64,000 nt of DNA, from the NCBI GenBank assembly GCA_028551475.1, contig CM052362.1:20566021-20630020 (forward strand), written 5' to 3'. Under the pieces are notes generated by a model. It saw nothing but the letters and a program-made list of their open reading frames with translations, was not told the DNA's origin and made no database searches. The translations under genes were made by a program, and so were the position numbers. Below, piece by piece: positions 47,683-58,627 of this stretch (position 1 is the stretch's first letter; the number at the start of each line of letters is the position of its first letter). The DNA is from Casuarina equisetifolia (taxonomy: Eukaryota; Streptophyta; Magnoliopsida; Fagales; Casuarinaceae).

Positions 47683-49682
47683 CTATTTCCATATCTTAAA
47701 CGTAGATCGAGGAATTGACCTCCCTGAAGAAGATGGTTTCCTCGATTCCGCTAGTCGTAACAAGAAAGTTAGTACTTCCGAAGGGTCACGCAAAGAGTAC
47801 GAAGCCTTTGTATCCTTTGGAATGGAAGATACAATGATTGGATACCCTTCTCCTCTACTTCGAATGACCTGCAATAATTCACACTAACAAGATGAATAAA
47901 GCCTTCAGGCTGAATCATGTAACTTTCACGAGTTCTTAGTTTCTTTGTGGATGAGGAAAATTGCATAGTAGTTTGGGATGGTGTAAGAAACCTTGAAGGC
48001 ATCTTCATCACTTCGATCATCACCAATGTACAATGGGACGACATCGCTAGAGTTGCTGAACCCAGGAATGTCAAGCAAATATTCCAAGGCGTGACCTTTG
48101 TTCCATTCTACAGATGGCCGTACTTCCAAAACCTGTACGAATGTTTTTGCGATTAAAAGATGTGGGAAGAACGGAGAAATTCGAGGGTTGAGGTTTCATC
48201 CTACCATTTTCCCCACAGTTGTGTAGAATTCTGGATAGTTTTCAACCACAGACATGATCGTCTCTTCCAAAGTGCCATAGTCCTGCATTTAAAAAGTAAT
48301 ATTCTTTTTGTGAATATCCCAATTCCCAGAAATGAACAGCCATGGAATATAATGAACAGAAAATACGGATTATTTTACCTCTTTCTGGACGTTTCGAAAA
48401 TGTACAGAGATGCAGAAACCATTATCCTCTACCCTGGCACCTTGTATGGGCTTCGTTTTTTCCTCTAGGATAGTGAATATCTGTCAGAAACACAAGAAAT
48501 TTCCTATATCAGGTAAATGACCCAGTGACCTAATTCAACGTGAACTTTCTTGTGGATCACTGAGGTGGGAGAAAGAAATTTCTCCATGAAAGTTGGCTAA
48601 CCTTTTGGATTGCAGGTAAGTATTCCTTAGCGGGTTGAAAAAGAACTTCACTCCCCTACAAGATTGGAATTTTTAGTCACTACTGAGGCAATAACAAAGG
48701 TAACTTTTACTTTACACCATAAAAAATTAAGATTCTAAAAGGCCTTGAATTACATGAGTTTATTGTTCCTTTTTCTCATAGTGTTATCTTCGGAATGATG
48801 AATATGTGCAGGAAAAAAGAAAAAGAAAAAAGAAAAAGAAAAAGGAACAGACCTTGTTATCAGGTGCTATGGTATGGTTTCTGCCATCACTGCGCTTGAG
48901 GGGCCTCAGCGGGCCTACTATGTCCATCCCATGGCTCCCAGCATAATATACATTGTCCACCTTCACAAAGTCTTTCACCTAGACAACAGGGAAAGGGACA
49001 AGACTGAGAAACCAATACGAGGTTTAAACATAAGCTTTCATAGACTTGCTGGAACCTGGTCACTTCGTTATTACCTTGTCTCTTCTCCTTCCAGTAATTA
49101 TGGCCGTTGGAAAATTTCTTGCAACTTTACGGACTGCTGCCCGCATCTGCAACCAATATATTTATTTTCACTATACATATCAGGAAATTATCCATGGGTG
49201 TGACAGGGATCTACGTGCAGAATTAAAGAATAATGAGTGTAATTTACCTCCTCAGACATGACAGCACGATCAGGGTCATCCACAATAGGTGAGAGTGTCC
49301 CATCGTAGTCCAAAAAAACGGCAATCGTCTTTCCCTTTGTGGCTTTCATCATACGATCAAATGAGGCTAGAGCAGAGGGGTGTTTTGCCTGTAATGATAT
49401 TCAAGTAACAAGAAGTTGTATTTAAAGTGAAGGGGTTGCCGTAAACGGTAACAGTATGTTAAACTGCTCAAAACTTATCACGTATATGCTCGGAATGTCG
49501 AGAAAAAGACTTACCATCCAGGAACTATAATTTGAATGGAAAGCCATAGGTTTCTTTCTGCTGGGACGAAGATAGGGTATGCTCGCGGTTATGAAGCTAT
49601 ATTCTTTATCCCCGTCTACTGTTGTTGTCGCAACAGATTGCAGCTTTTGTTTGCAGGAAGAAGGTGACCTTTGGAATCCCAT
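47683..49682 (-). CDS. TPP: Trehalose-6-phosphate phosphatase
   Basis: Nine coding exons on the minus strand, all phase 0: 49682..49515, 49388..49248, 49146..49075, 48978..48853, 48655..48602, 48480..48379, 48282..48205, 48132..47992, 47868..47683; 1068 nt, 355 aa. This HAD-superfamily enzyme removes phosphate from trehalose 6-phosphate, the plant sucrose-status signal. The nucleophile motif [11 protein letters not shown] is at 82-92 (D83, D85). AIITGR is at 118-123, [10 protein letters not shown] in exon 4, WNKGHA at 257-262 and [10 protein letters not shown] at 284-293. A splice acceptor lies three bases before ATG 49682, so an upstream in-frame ATG at 49706 is probably intronic. The length fits the family (roughly 320-385 aa). 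Just before VLEVRP it reads VGKM where I remember HGRK in relatives. A non-coding leader exon probably lies at 54.0-54.2 kb. No TPP sits here in the Arabidopsis block as I recall it. Confidence 0.93.
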
Positions 49683-52600
49683 CGCCTGTTTGAGTAACCA
49701 GAACATTTCTTGATCATTTGCTTGTATGAGATATCAACGAAAGAAGTCTAAAATGGAAACACAGAGCATGATATGTCAAGATGTGTTTTTTCGGTTGCCT
49801 ACCAAGCAGGACAAAAAAGCGGTGGGTATTAGTGTCAGTATACAACGCTTAATTGAACCCATATGGCTTCGGCACTGCATGGCCAAGTGCACACGAAAAC
49901 AGTCAAGAGGCCGAGTCCGATAGGTCATTGTGCCGAATATATTCAGCCAATCTGATTGAATTTCGGTCTAAATGCCTAACCATGCAACTCAGAATGAGTT
50001 TGATAGGTACCTGAATCCAATAAAATGCTGGCTGAGCTAGCCACTCTTGTTACTTAGCGATCTTCTGAACAACTGTATGTACCTGAAAGCGGTCCTCCTG
50101 CCATTAACACAAAACCTTCAACGTTAAACAAAGGGAACACCTTAAACAGAAGAACTAAAAGGATAACAAAAGGAAACACAAGATGCAGTTTGTTATTGTC
50201 AATCATGAGCTTGTGGCAGCTCGGTAGCTCAATAATCTCTATATAATCATGAGACAGCGAACCTTGGTAATGATCCTTAAACCATATGACAAATCTCAAG
50301 AGGTTCTGGTTTGAAGCCTGCCTCACACTCTTTTATAGATATCTTACTCATTATAATAGATCTTGCGGACCCCCCCACCTGCAGGGTAGGTGGTATGCAT
50401 GTGTACCCATCTGTATCAAATTAATGAACCTGATGCTTCCACTATCGTGGTTTTTTGTTGTTGTTCTTGTGTGGTTTCTCCGGCTGAAACCATTCTAGTT
50501 TCCTCGTTTATAACGATGAACAAAGACCGAAAAGACTCGGTCTGATTTCCCGTAAATCTTCAGCCCATCGTTTTTGAATAAAAAAAGGGTTTAAGCCCAG
50601 TTGGCAAACCAAGCTTGATAGTGCAGTATGCGGACGTAAATTAATCTTCTATCCCTGTCCGTAAACAGATGAAAGTAACATTTCTTACTGCAATTCACAT
50701 TCAAGTAATCCACGTTCACTTTCACGTATGAGTTTCACATCCTATTATTACACGTTGAGAAGAAGAAGAAGAAGGAAGAGAAGGTCGTTTTCACCTTTGC
50801 AGGCTAAACCACCTTCTAAACCCACATTCAAGTGGTCTCAAGTGAGACAACAGAAAGACGTGTTTTCAAGCAGTTTCAGCGGGCTTCCTTAGGATCGGAA
50901 AATCAGGAGAAGGTCATTTTCACAAACGCAACATTTTCTATGCACATATCCCAACAAGGAATAAGAAAAAGAAAAGGACGATTTCGTTTTCCCTATAACA
51001 TAGATTACATGACTTGACCTTACCTGGCGCACCGGAAACTTTTTGTCCGAGAAGGGTTTCAATCAGGCTGAATCAGACGACAGCGACATGAGGGGAACGG
51101 TTTAAAGCGTCTTTGATTAAACTTTGGTGCACAAAGACAGATCGAATGTGTTGGCTCCACTTTAACTACCAACTTTTCCTCAATCCAACTTCTGCTGCCA
51201 ACGGATTTAGGATTACTGCATCATATAATCTAACCAGAATCTATCTTTCTCTCTCGCACTCATTTTCGCCTGACTATTTTAAAGGGCACCACTAAGGAGA
51301 TTATCAACTTTTAAATTGATAGTGGAGGTTCATAGGAGTAACAGTACCAAAATTATCAAATGGGCTTGGCCGGTATTTTACTAGTTAACGACAATTGCAA
51401 GGTTTCTACTTTTGTGAAGGGACTCCTCAGCCTGAAATGTTGCAGAAGGATGGGATTTGGAGTTTAACTTGTTTTCCTTGGAGAAGTAAAGAGACCTATG
51501 ATGCTACTGCATAAACTAGTGAAATAGTTCTTACCTAAATCATGTTTTGTCAGGCCATGACCATGACTACATGCTGTAAAGGTACTTTATGGGGCTAGTA
51601 AAGCTTTACAGGAACTGGCTACCTAAAGAAGATCCTAAGTCTGTTTGCCTTTCTTTAGATACTGAGGGTGCACTTTGTTCTATGTCCCAGGTTCTTATCA
51701 AACCAAATAAAAGTCGCTGCCAGTGAAAATGACTAGACGTACAAGCGTGCAGCTTTTCATATGGGAAAAAGCAAATTTCTCAGGCTGAAAGTATCATGAG
51801 ACAACACTTGGCTGAACATGATAGCAAAGATTTCCTGTCAAGACTGAATGTAACAAAACAAGAGTGTTTAACGTGTGAAATTCTTTGTCGTCAAGCAATG
51901 ATTTTACATGTGAAAACTTCTTTCACTCACCAGTAAAGAGGGACAAAAATTTTTTTGCAGGAAAAAGTACTACCTCAAAAAATGATTACCTGCGGACCAA
52001 AACCAAAGCAGATGGAAAAAAGAAAAAAAAAAAAAGGTTATGATGCATGTCATACACACGTGGAAGTATCTGACAGTCAAAGAAAATTACAGCCACTTTG
52101 TTATTGCCTCATCTCCGTCCTTGTTTCCTTTCAAAATACAGTTTAGGATACAAACAAAGACTAGAATATGACTTCCGATGAACACCATTTGTAAACTACG
52201 GTAAACACAGTTTGTTTTTGCCTCTTTCACGGTTTCTGTCACTTCAAACATCTCCCGAAAGCGTCGGGAAAGAGACAGAATGTTGGAAAGAAAGATGGGA
52301 GAAAGTGTCAAGAAAATTCTTAGACACGAAGCTAGTGCGCTACTTTCATTTCTCTGGATATGTCGGACCCATCGACAAAACAACCGATGTGAAGCAGCTT
52401 TTGACACCGACCAAACGAAAAACTATCAAAAACCAGTCAAGCCAACTGGTTAGGTTAGAAAGCAAGAGGCTGGTGAACTCACTGCCTCCACGATGCAGTG
52501 TACAAAGCCATGATAAATGGAATCCCAGTTGAGCCCCCACATGACTCCAAACAGACAAACACGTGTATCCTACGACGCCACCCTGTTTCCTGTCTTTCGC

Positions 52601-54005
52601 GGAAAAGGAAAAAGAAGAACAAAAAGCATAACCTTGACTTTGAATGTGAACATTGAAAATCTACGCAAAAACATCATATAAAAGAAAATATTAAACTACT
52701 GGACAAAAAGGTGCAGAAGATGCACAAGCTTTTCGGGTCTCGCAAGGTGGACACGTAACAATACAGTTCTGGGCTAATGGAAAAAGTCCCTGCAACCAGA
52801 CACTGATGTCGGTTGAAGAAACTGCCAGGAAGTCAGGTTTATTTAATATTCCCTGTAAACTTCCAAAGAATATCTTAAATTTCAACAACTCATTATAATA
52901 ATCCGCTCTTGGAAGTATTGCTTAGCAATATGAATTAACAATCAGAAAGCGTGACCAGCGCCTGTTACTTTTCTTGGGCTAACTATTAACTTAAGCTAAT
53001 CTCTCGCCTTCTCACCTAATTATGACTTGGAAGTGACTATGAACCAAAGCTAAGTCTGCCTTTACATGATACGTTTCTTGAAATGTTGTCTTTGCCTTCC
53101 TTAACAGGGCCACCTTGCTCCAACTTTGTCACCGGTTTTGGAGCCGTTGATTTAGATTTTATACTATAATATTCCAACTACTTCACTAATAGAAATAATA
53201 ATAAAGGTTATGGTAGTTATTAAACCATGAAACAAGCTTTAATCTTTCGACATCTATGACTATGGTCCCAACAGGAAGCAACATGCATCATATACATCGC
53301 ATCTAGTATATGAACCGCCTTTCCAATTAACCTACAAGACCCACACGTAGCACACATTTATAATTGAATATTTTAAAAACAGAAAATAGCAGTCTATATC
53401 ATCCAAATGAAAGCAATTAACGATTAATATGTTACTTTGTTCGGTCTTACGTGCCGACTTCAGGGTCGTCAGATGAACGCGGGGCAAGATCCCGGAACCT
53501 ATGGGCTGGATTTTGGTCAACTGGGCCCCGTGGGACCTAACAGTAACACGTGTACGGTCCTTCACCAGAGACTTCTGTAGCACAGAAGAAAAGACCGAGT
53601 AACCGAAAGGCCATGACACATACGAATAGCGACTGGCGCGCAAGGCGCGTCCCGCCAACGCGATCGGTCCCCAGATTCGACCCGAGGCTTAGGGCCGTTA
53701 CACGCGCTGAGTGTGGCGTGAGAACGTGAAGGAAGTTCCAACCGCCCTATACGCCTTGGTTGGTACTTATATTAGCCGTAAGAGGTAAAAAATTATAAAA
53801 AGGAAATTCAACAAAGAGAATGGTTCATGGCGTATGAGGACGAGAGACGTGAACGGAAAGACTTGCCCGCCGTTCCACACAAAGCCCCTAACTGACTAAA
53901 ACCTCCCTAACTGTTCACCGGATGCGCCAAACAGGCGTGCATGAATGTGAAGAAAACAAAACAAAAACGATCACATAGCGTTGAATGAAGACGAAAGAAA
54001 CTCAC
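49683..54005. other. Probable leader intron of the TPP gene
   Basis: No gene recognised in 4.3 kb. A good acceptor (CTCAAACAG/GCG) touches the TPP start at its right-hand border and a good donor (TTTG/GTGAGT, minus strand) lies at 54005, so the whole stretch may be one intron. It has moderate GC, a GC-rich patch near 53450-53760 with an ACACGTGT site, and no repeats of note. Confidence 0.45.
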
Positions 54006-54127
54006 CAAAGCTCCGCGCAGGTTGATACGGCTCCGTGCTCCGACGCCGGCGTGGCTCGAGAGCGAGAAAATGAGCCGGTTGGGCGGAGAAAGGAAGCAGG
54101 ACGGAGAATGTGAGAGTTCCGATGATG

Positions 54128-54162
<35 letters not shown>

Positions 54163-54175
54163 GGGGGGAATGGAG
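54006..54175 (-). other. Candidate non-coding leader exon of TPP
   Basis: On the minus strand a C-run and (CT)n tract are followed by about 120 nt of GC-rich sequence without an ATG, ending in CGGAGCTTTG/GTGAGTTTC, a strong splice donor. A TATA box stands ~25-30 bp before the C-run. Together these look like a first exon. The next minus-strand acceptor with a recognisable coding exon is TPP at 49.68 kb, so I assign it there tentatively. Confidence 0.5.
54128..54168 (+). repeat. (GA)n followed by a 17-base G run
   Basis: About 12 GA units (54128-54151) run into 17 consecutive G (54152-54168). On the minus strand this is C17 then (CT)n at the start of the putative TPP leader. The G run may form a quadruplex and its exact length is prone to sequencing error. 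Confidence 0.85.
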
Positions 54176-54196
54176 GGAGAGGAAGAAGAAGGGGGG

Positions 54197-54207
54197 TTTA
54201 TTTTATA
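54197..54207 (-). promoter_or_regulatory. TATA box of the candidate TPP promoter
   Basis: The minus strand reads TATAAAATAAA (54207 to 54197), an almost ideal plant TATA box. It is 25-30 bp upstream of the C-run/CT tract expected to hold the transcription start. Confidence 0.55.
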
Positions 54208-56540
54208 GAGGGGTTTAGGAATATTGGAAGTTGGCCAGGTGCCCTTACGTGCAGACAGGGCCCCATTGTATCAGGGTTTCCTTGTAACGCTCTTTTCTAC
54301 ATTTCAAATTTGCTGGAACTCCAAACTGAAATTACTAAAATAGGTCTCTCTGGTCTGTCGTATTTTCGTCCTTCCACCAGAATTGCTTTTTCATATTGCA
54401 CTTTCTCCCCCCTGCACTTTACAAAGATACAAAAATCTTTACCTCAAATTACACTATCCTCCTCCACTTTGTTTTCTAGCTTCTTTTCTGGACCACCTGC
54501 CTTGTAAATTAAACTACAGTTATGGTAGTTCAACTCATTGTAATTTCCCTCTTGTTGTCACATCACCTAATAACTGTCAAGTAGATCAACGTCTTTTCAA
54601 CTCAATATATCGTAGTTACGTCTTGAAATTTCGTAAAAATAAGAAATACAAATCGACAGTGACGGTCAGAATTATTTATGGCTGAATTTTATACCTTATG
54701 TTCTTTTCATTATGTAATTTGGGTTATACCTAATATTCTCGTTGAATGTATATATATTTTTTAATTTAGTTGACAAATTTATTTTGTACGTTGATGCGTC
54801 ACAAGGTGAGTCACACTCCCTTTTTCTCGAACGCATAATAAGTTTTTTAGGTTTAAAAAAGTCTTATTTCGTAGCTACCTGGTAGACCATCTACATGATT
54901 TGCGGAAAATTTAAGTAACGTCACAAATTCGGAATTGGAAAGTTCAAATCTCGAGTATGAAAAGTTGCATGGCGTCTAAAGACGAATTAATGGTCAGCGT
55001 GATTGAAGCTTTCCAATTCCTGCGTATAGAAAACTTTGTTTCAGTCCAAATCTACGGTCCCAATGTCCCTGATACTCTCTACTATATATATGACTTTTCA
55101 TGTATTTTTCTTTATTTTCATGTTGATCAAACAGAAGGGACAAGAAACGCAACATGGGAAAATTCAATGGTCGGTGCTTCGGCAGAATGAGTGCAAACTA
55201 AGATAATCGATACCGTATGAAATTACAATGGTTCCTCAGTCGTTATTCGTGAGGAACCAAATAAAGTAACTGAGGTAAGGAACAGCCAGGCAGCTCCCAG
55301 CCTAACTCGAGAATAAATATGAACCAAATGACCCAAACAGCCCTATGGGTATAACCATGTTATAGGAAGCAAAGATGCTATGTCGGAACAAGGCAGTGGA
55401 ATCCACTGGTCTCTTCTAGAAGGATAAAGAAAACAAAGGAAAGAAGGCTCCCTGAATTGCCTTGCCTGTGTGTGCCTTGAATTTGACCCAGAAGGCGTTT
55501 CCCTAGAAGTTTCCTTCCTCGGACTTTAATAAGAACTTTGCGTGGTCTTTGGTGTCAGATCCATATGCAATTCATAAATGTAGAAGCTGTCCCTAGTTAA
55601 GATTCATTGACTCATTCCTCTTCTGCATGAATGTCTACGCGAAGTTACGTGGAAACTGACTACGAAACCGCGTAAAAAAACTACTAGAAGATGCACTTCC
55701 CAATAAGTTAATAATAGACTCTACGAACTAGAATTGTCGAAAAGCAAGCCGCTGCAAAAGTTCCATGCCACCACCTTGCCCACGAACTATGGTTCACTAC
55801 TTTCTTAATATTTGTTCTTCACGGGTGTCGCATGGATCTTGTAAACGAAGAGATGTCGGGTTAAGGTACATGGGTGTTGTTCATGAATGTGTTAAAAAAA
55901 TAAGCATGCTACTCTTGAAGGTAGGGTGATAAACATCTCGAGTTTGACAATGGGTTTAATACCTGTGTATGAAATAGAGAAGAAGCATTCACCTAACCTG
56001 TATTGTCTATATAAGAACAGATTCCATAGGACCAACTGTTACGACTAAGAAAATAATTAAGACAAACTGTCAATGTGGAATCTAGACCAGTAGGCCGGTA
56101 GAGAAGACTCCGCACCAGGGATCAAACTTCCCACTGATTCATAATGAAAAGAGAAAAGTATCATTAAATAATGAGACTACCCTTCCTTGAAAGAACATAT
56201 GAGTTTAATAATTAACTAAAGTGTGTCCTTGCGAGGTAAATCAATGGGAAAGTTAGTCAGCTATGTTGAATGCATCCTTTTTTCCCACACTCGGGTTACT
56301 TTTTTCCTCCTAGTCCAAGAAAAAGGGAGTGACGTTCCTACCAAGCCTCCACTTGGTCAGTTGCGTAAGGAGAGGGCGGCAAATTGTCTTACCCGTGAGG
56401 TTGGACTTTTTCTAAGAAACTTACTAGAATCTGAAGCAAATCTCACAGGTCCCATGCTGGCAATGCCGCCCTACAATTTCACGACGTAACAAATCCGTTG
56501 ATATATATGGATATTTTAAGATAGTAGAAAAGAAATCATT
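54208..56540. other. Upstream of TPP, no gene recognised
   Basis: Probable TPP promoter and spacer. Open frames at 54022-54507 and 56223-56489 have no recognisable domain. Composition resembles the 43-47 kb stretch. No tRNA fold or repeat array was found. Confidence 0.5.
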
Positions 56541-57284
56541 TTTTGGAAGTTTATTTATTTATTTATTTATGAATACGTGAGTTTATTTATTGAAGAAAAA
56601 AAAATATAAAAATTTATAGACATATCCTAGCATTACAATTGATTCTATTTTCTCTTAGATGAATTTTTTAAAAGTTTTGTTGCATAATTCTCATTGTATA
56701 TATCATATATAAAGATATCTTGTATATGAAAATTGCAAGGCAATATAAAGGAAAATTTACAATCTCTTCCTCTCTTTCTCTTCTGAATTGGCCTTATTTA
56801 TTAAGCTTTTATCTTGTGATATGGTATGAGAACAAAGGTTCTTCCAAACAAAGCTTTTGCTAATTTTTTTTTTAGTCTTCACAACCTTCTCTTACATAGC
56901 TCATTTTGCTCTCCCTATTATGTAAATACTATGTTAGTACTTTGGTGTGGAAGTTGATAGTACGAAAACCCTATGAAATATCAAAAGAATGCCAAAATCT
57001 ATGAGTTTAATCTTGATTGCATCCAAATAGTTGAATCCTACCTTACTCGAGGTTTAGCCTCATCAAGTCAAAGCCAGTCTAACCACACCCAAAGAGGGTT
57101 TAGGCCTAGATATGTAGCCCAACTCACATTTGTATTACTTTTACGTAAGTTATGAGTTTAAGCCAAATCTATGGGGATCGGGCTAGTAGGCAAATCCATA
57201 CCTATTCTCATATCCATTTTCCTTCTCTTTTTCATTTGTGTTGAGGCAATGTTGAGCCAAAAGATCTATAATTTGCCCCATATC

Positions 57285-57620
57285 TAATGGATAGGAGCTT
57301 GATCTTATTGCTCATCCACATGGGCTCAAGATTTTTGGAGAACCTTAATTATGAAGGACAAAGAAGGCTTTATAAGAAAAAGCTTTTGTAAATGGATTAA
57401 TTTGTTTTTAAAAAAGACTCAATTCAAGAGTTAGCTCAAGAGTTAGAGAAACACTTTCTTTACTTAAGCTTAAACATAAAAGATTGCATACTTGATGAGC
57501 TTCATCTTATTGCTCATCCACATAGGCTTGAGATTTTTGGAGAATCTTAATTATGATAGACAAAGAAGGCTTTGAAAGAAAAGGCTTTTGAAAATAGACT
57601 AATTTGTTATAAGAAAATAT
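57285..57620. repeat. Two ~120-bp direct repeats
   Basis: CTTATTGCTCATCCACAT, AGATTTTTGGAGAA, CTTAATTATGA and GACAAAGAAGGCTTT occur in order at about 57295-57410 and 57505-57617. The ~90-bp spacer resembles an LTR piece of the TRIM-like family. It is probably a local duplication. Confidence 0.65.
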
Positions 57621-57895
57621 TGAATTTAGAAGTTAACTTAAAAGTTACAGAGACATGTCCTTCATTTAGCTTCATCATAAGAAATTGTATACTTGATGTG
57701 AGACTTTTGTCTTAATTACAGTCTTATATACTAAGTGGCATTAGACTCAAGATCACATAAGATGAATTATATTCAACTTAGGCTTTGATTCTGTATTAGA
57801 ATGCCTAAAGAAAAGTTAGTTTAAAAGTCACATCCTTCATTTAAGCTTCTCCATATAAAATCGATTATTCAATGTAGGACTTTTGTTTTGTACAT
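57595..57895 (-). mobile_element. Degraded TRIM-like element
   Basis: Direct repeats at about 57600-57710 and 57795-57895 share AGTTA-CTTAAAAGT, CCTTCATTTA and TGTAGGACTTTTGT-like blocks. Next to the right repeat, TTTGATTCTGTATTAGAATG is a diverged minus-strand primer-site junction. It belongs to the same family as 41135-41455. Old, with no coding capacity. Confidence 0.5.
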
Positions 57896-58238
57896 AGCAA
57901 GTTAGGTATTGGAAAAAAGTACAACATGTTTGTTTGTTTTTGGATACGTAACGACCATCTTCTATCCATTAAACTTAGTGGGTAACATTAAAAGATGTAT
58001 GGAAAAGTGAACTTAGAAAAGCTTTTCTTGCTCCACCAAATATTTGTCCAAGTAAGCAATGTTAAGTAGATGTATGACAAACTAGACTTAACAAAGATTT
58101 TCTTGCTCCACCAAGCACTATCCTAGCTAAAACTTGGCAAGTAAATGACCTCTTTTCATCTTAATGTCTTGTCAACAATTTGGAATGAACTCAATGTAGT
58201 GGAAAAACTACCAAAAGCCCTAAAGGAGACCTTTTAGT

Positions 58239-58627
58239 TGTATGCATGACAAAAATTCCACACTAAAAGTATGAATCCTTATAGTAAAACTTAAATAAAA
58301 GAAGCATTCTCTAACTTTTAAACTAACTTTTTGATTGAGCATTTAGGTTTTTAAATATGGTATTATAGATTAAGTTGAATCTATTTCATATTGTGTGACC
58401 TTGAATTAACTTTAAGGTTATAATTTTGAGCCTTCCAATGTGATATTGGAGCCCAAGTTAAATCTACTCCAACTTGTATGACTTTAAGCCCAATGTTACT
58501 CAACATACAAGGGTGTATGTATAAGATAAAAATCTCACATTAAGTATGTGATCTCTTATGGTAAAACTTAAATAAAAGGAGTACATCTTTAACTCTATAA
58601 TTAACTTTTGGGTTAAGCTTTCTAATA
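58239..58627 (+). mobile_element. TRIM-like element
   Basis: Direct repeats 58239-58359 and 58514-58627 both start TGTATG and share AAAACTTAAATAAAAG-AG, TTTAACT and TTTTTG-TT-AGC blocks. TGGTATTATAGATT directly after the left repeat is a diverged tRNA-Met primer site. The centre holds GACTTTAAGCCCAATGTTACT. No target duplication was recognised and there is no coding capacity. The terminal repeats have clearly diverged, so it is old. Confidence 0.6.

Noticed and set aside
49683-49706. Upstream ATG of TPP giving eight extra residues
   Set aside because: A CAG acceptor lies between it and the ATG at 49682, so the upstream codon is most likely intronic.
54022-54507. 161-codon open frame rich in Arg/Glu/Gly
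   Set aside because: The RE and G runs come from the (GA)n-G17 repeat; the other strand shows a better TATA-leader-donor arrangement.
54890-54960. tRNA-like AGTTCAAATCTCGAG motif
   Set aside because: No cloverleaf could be drawn around it; treated as chance.
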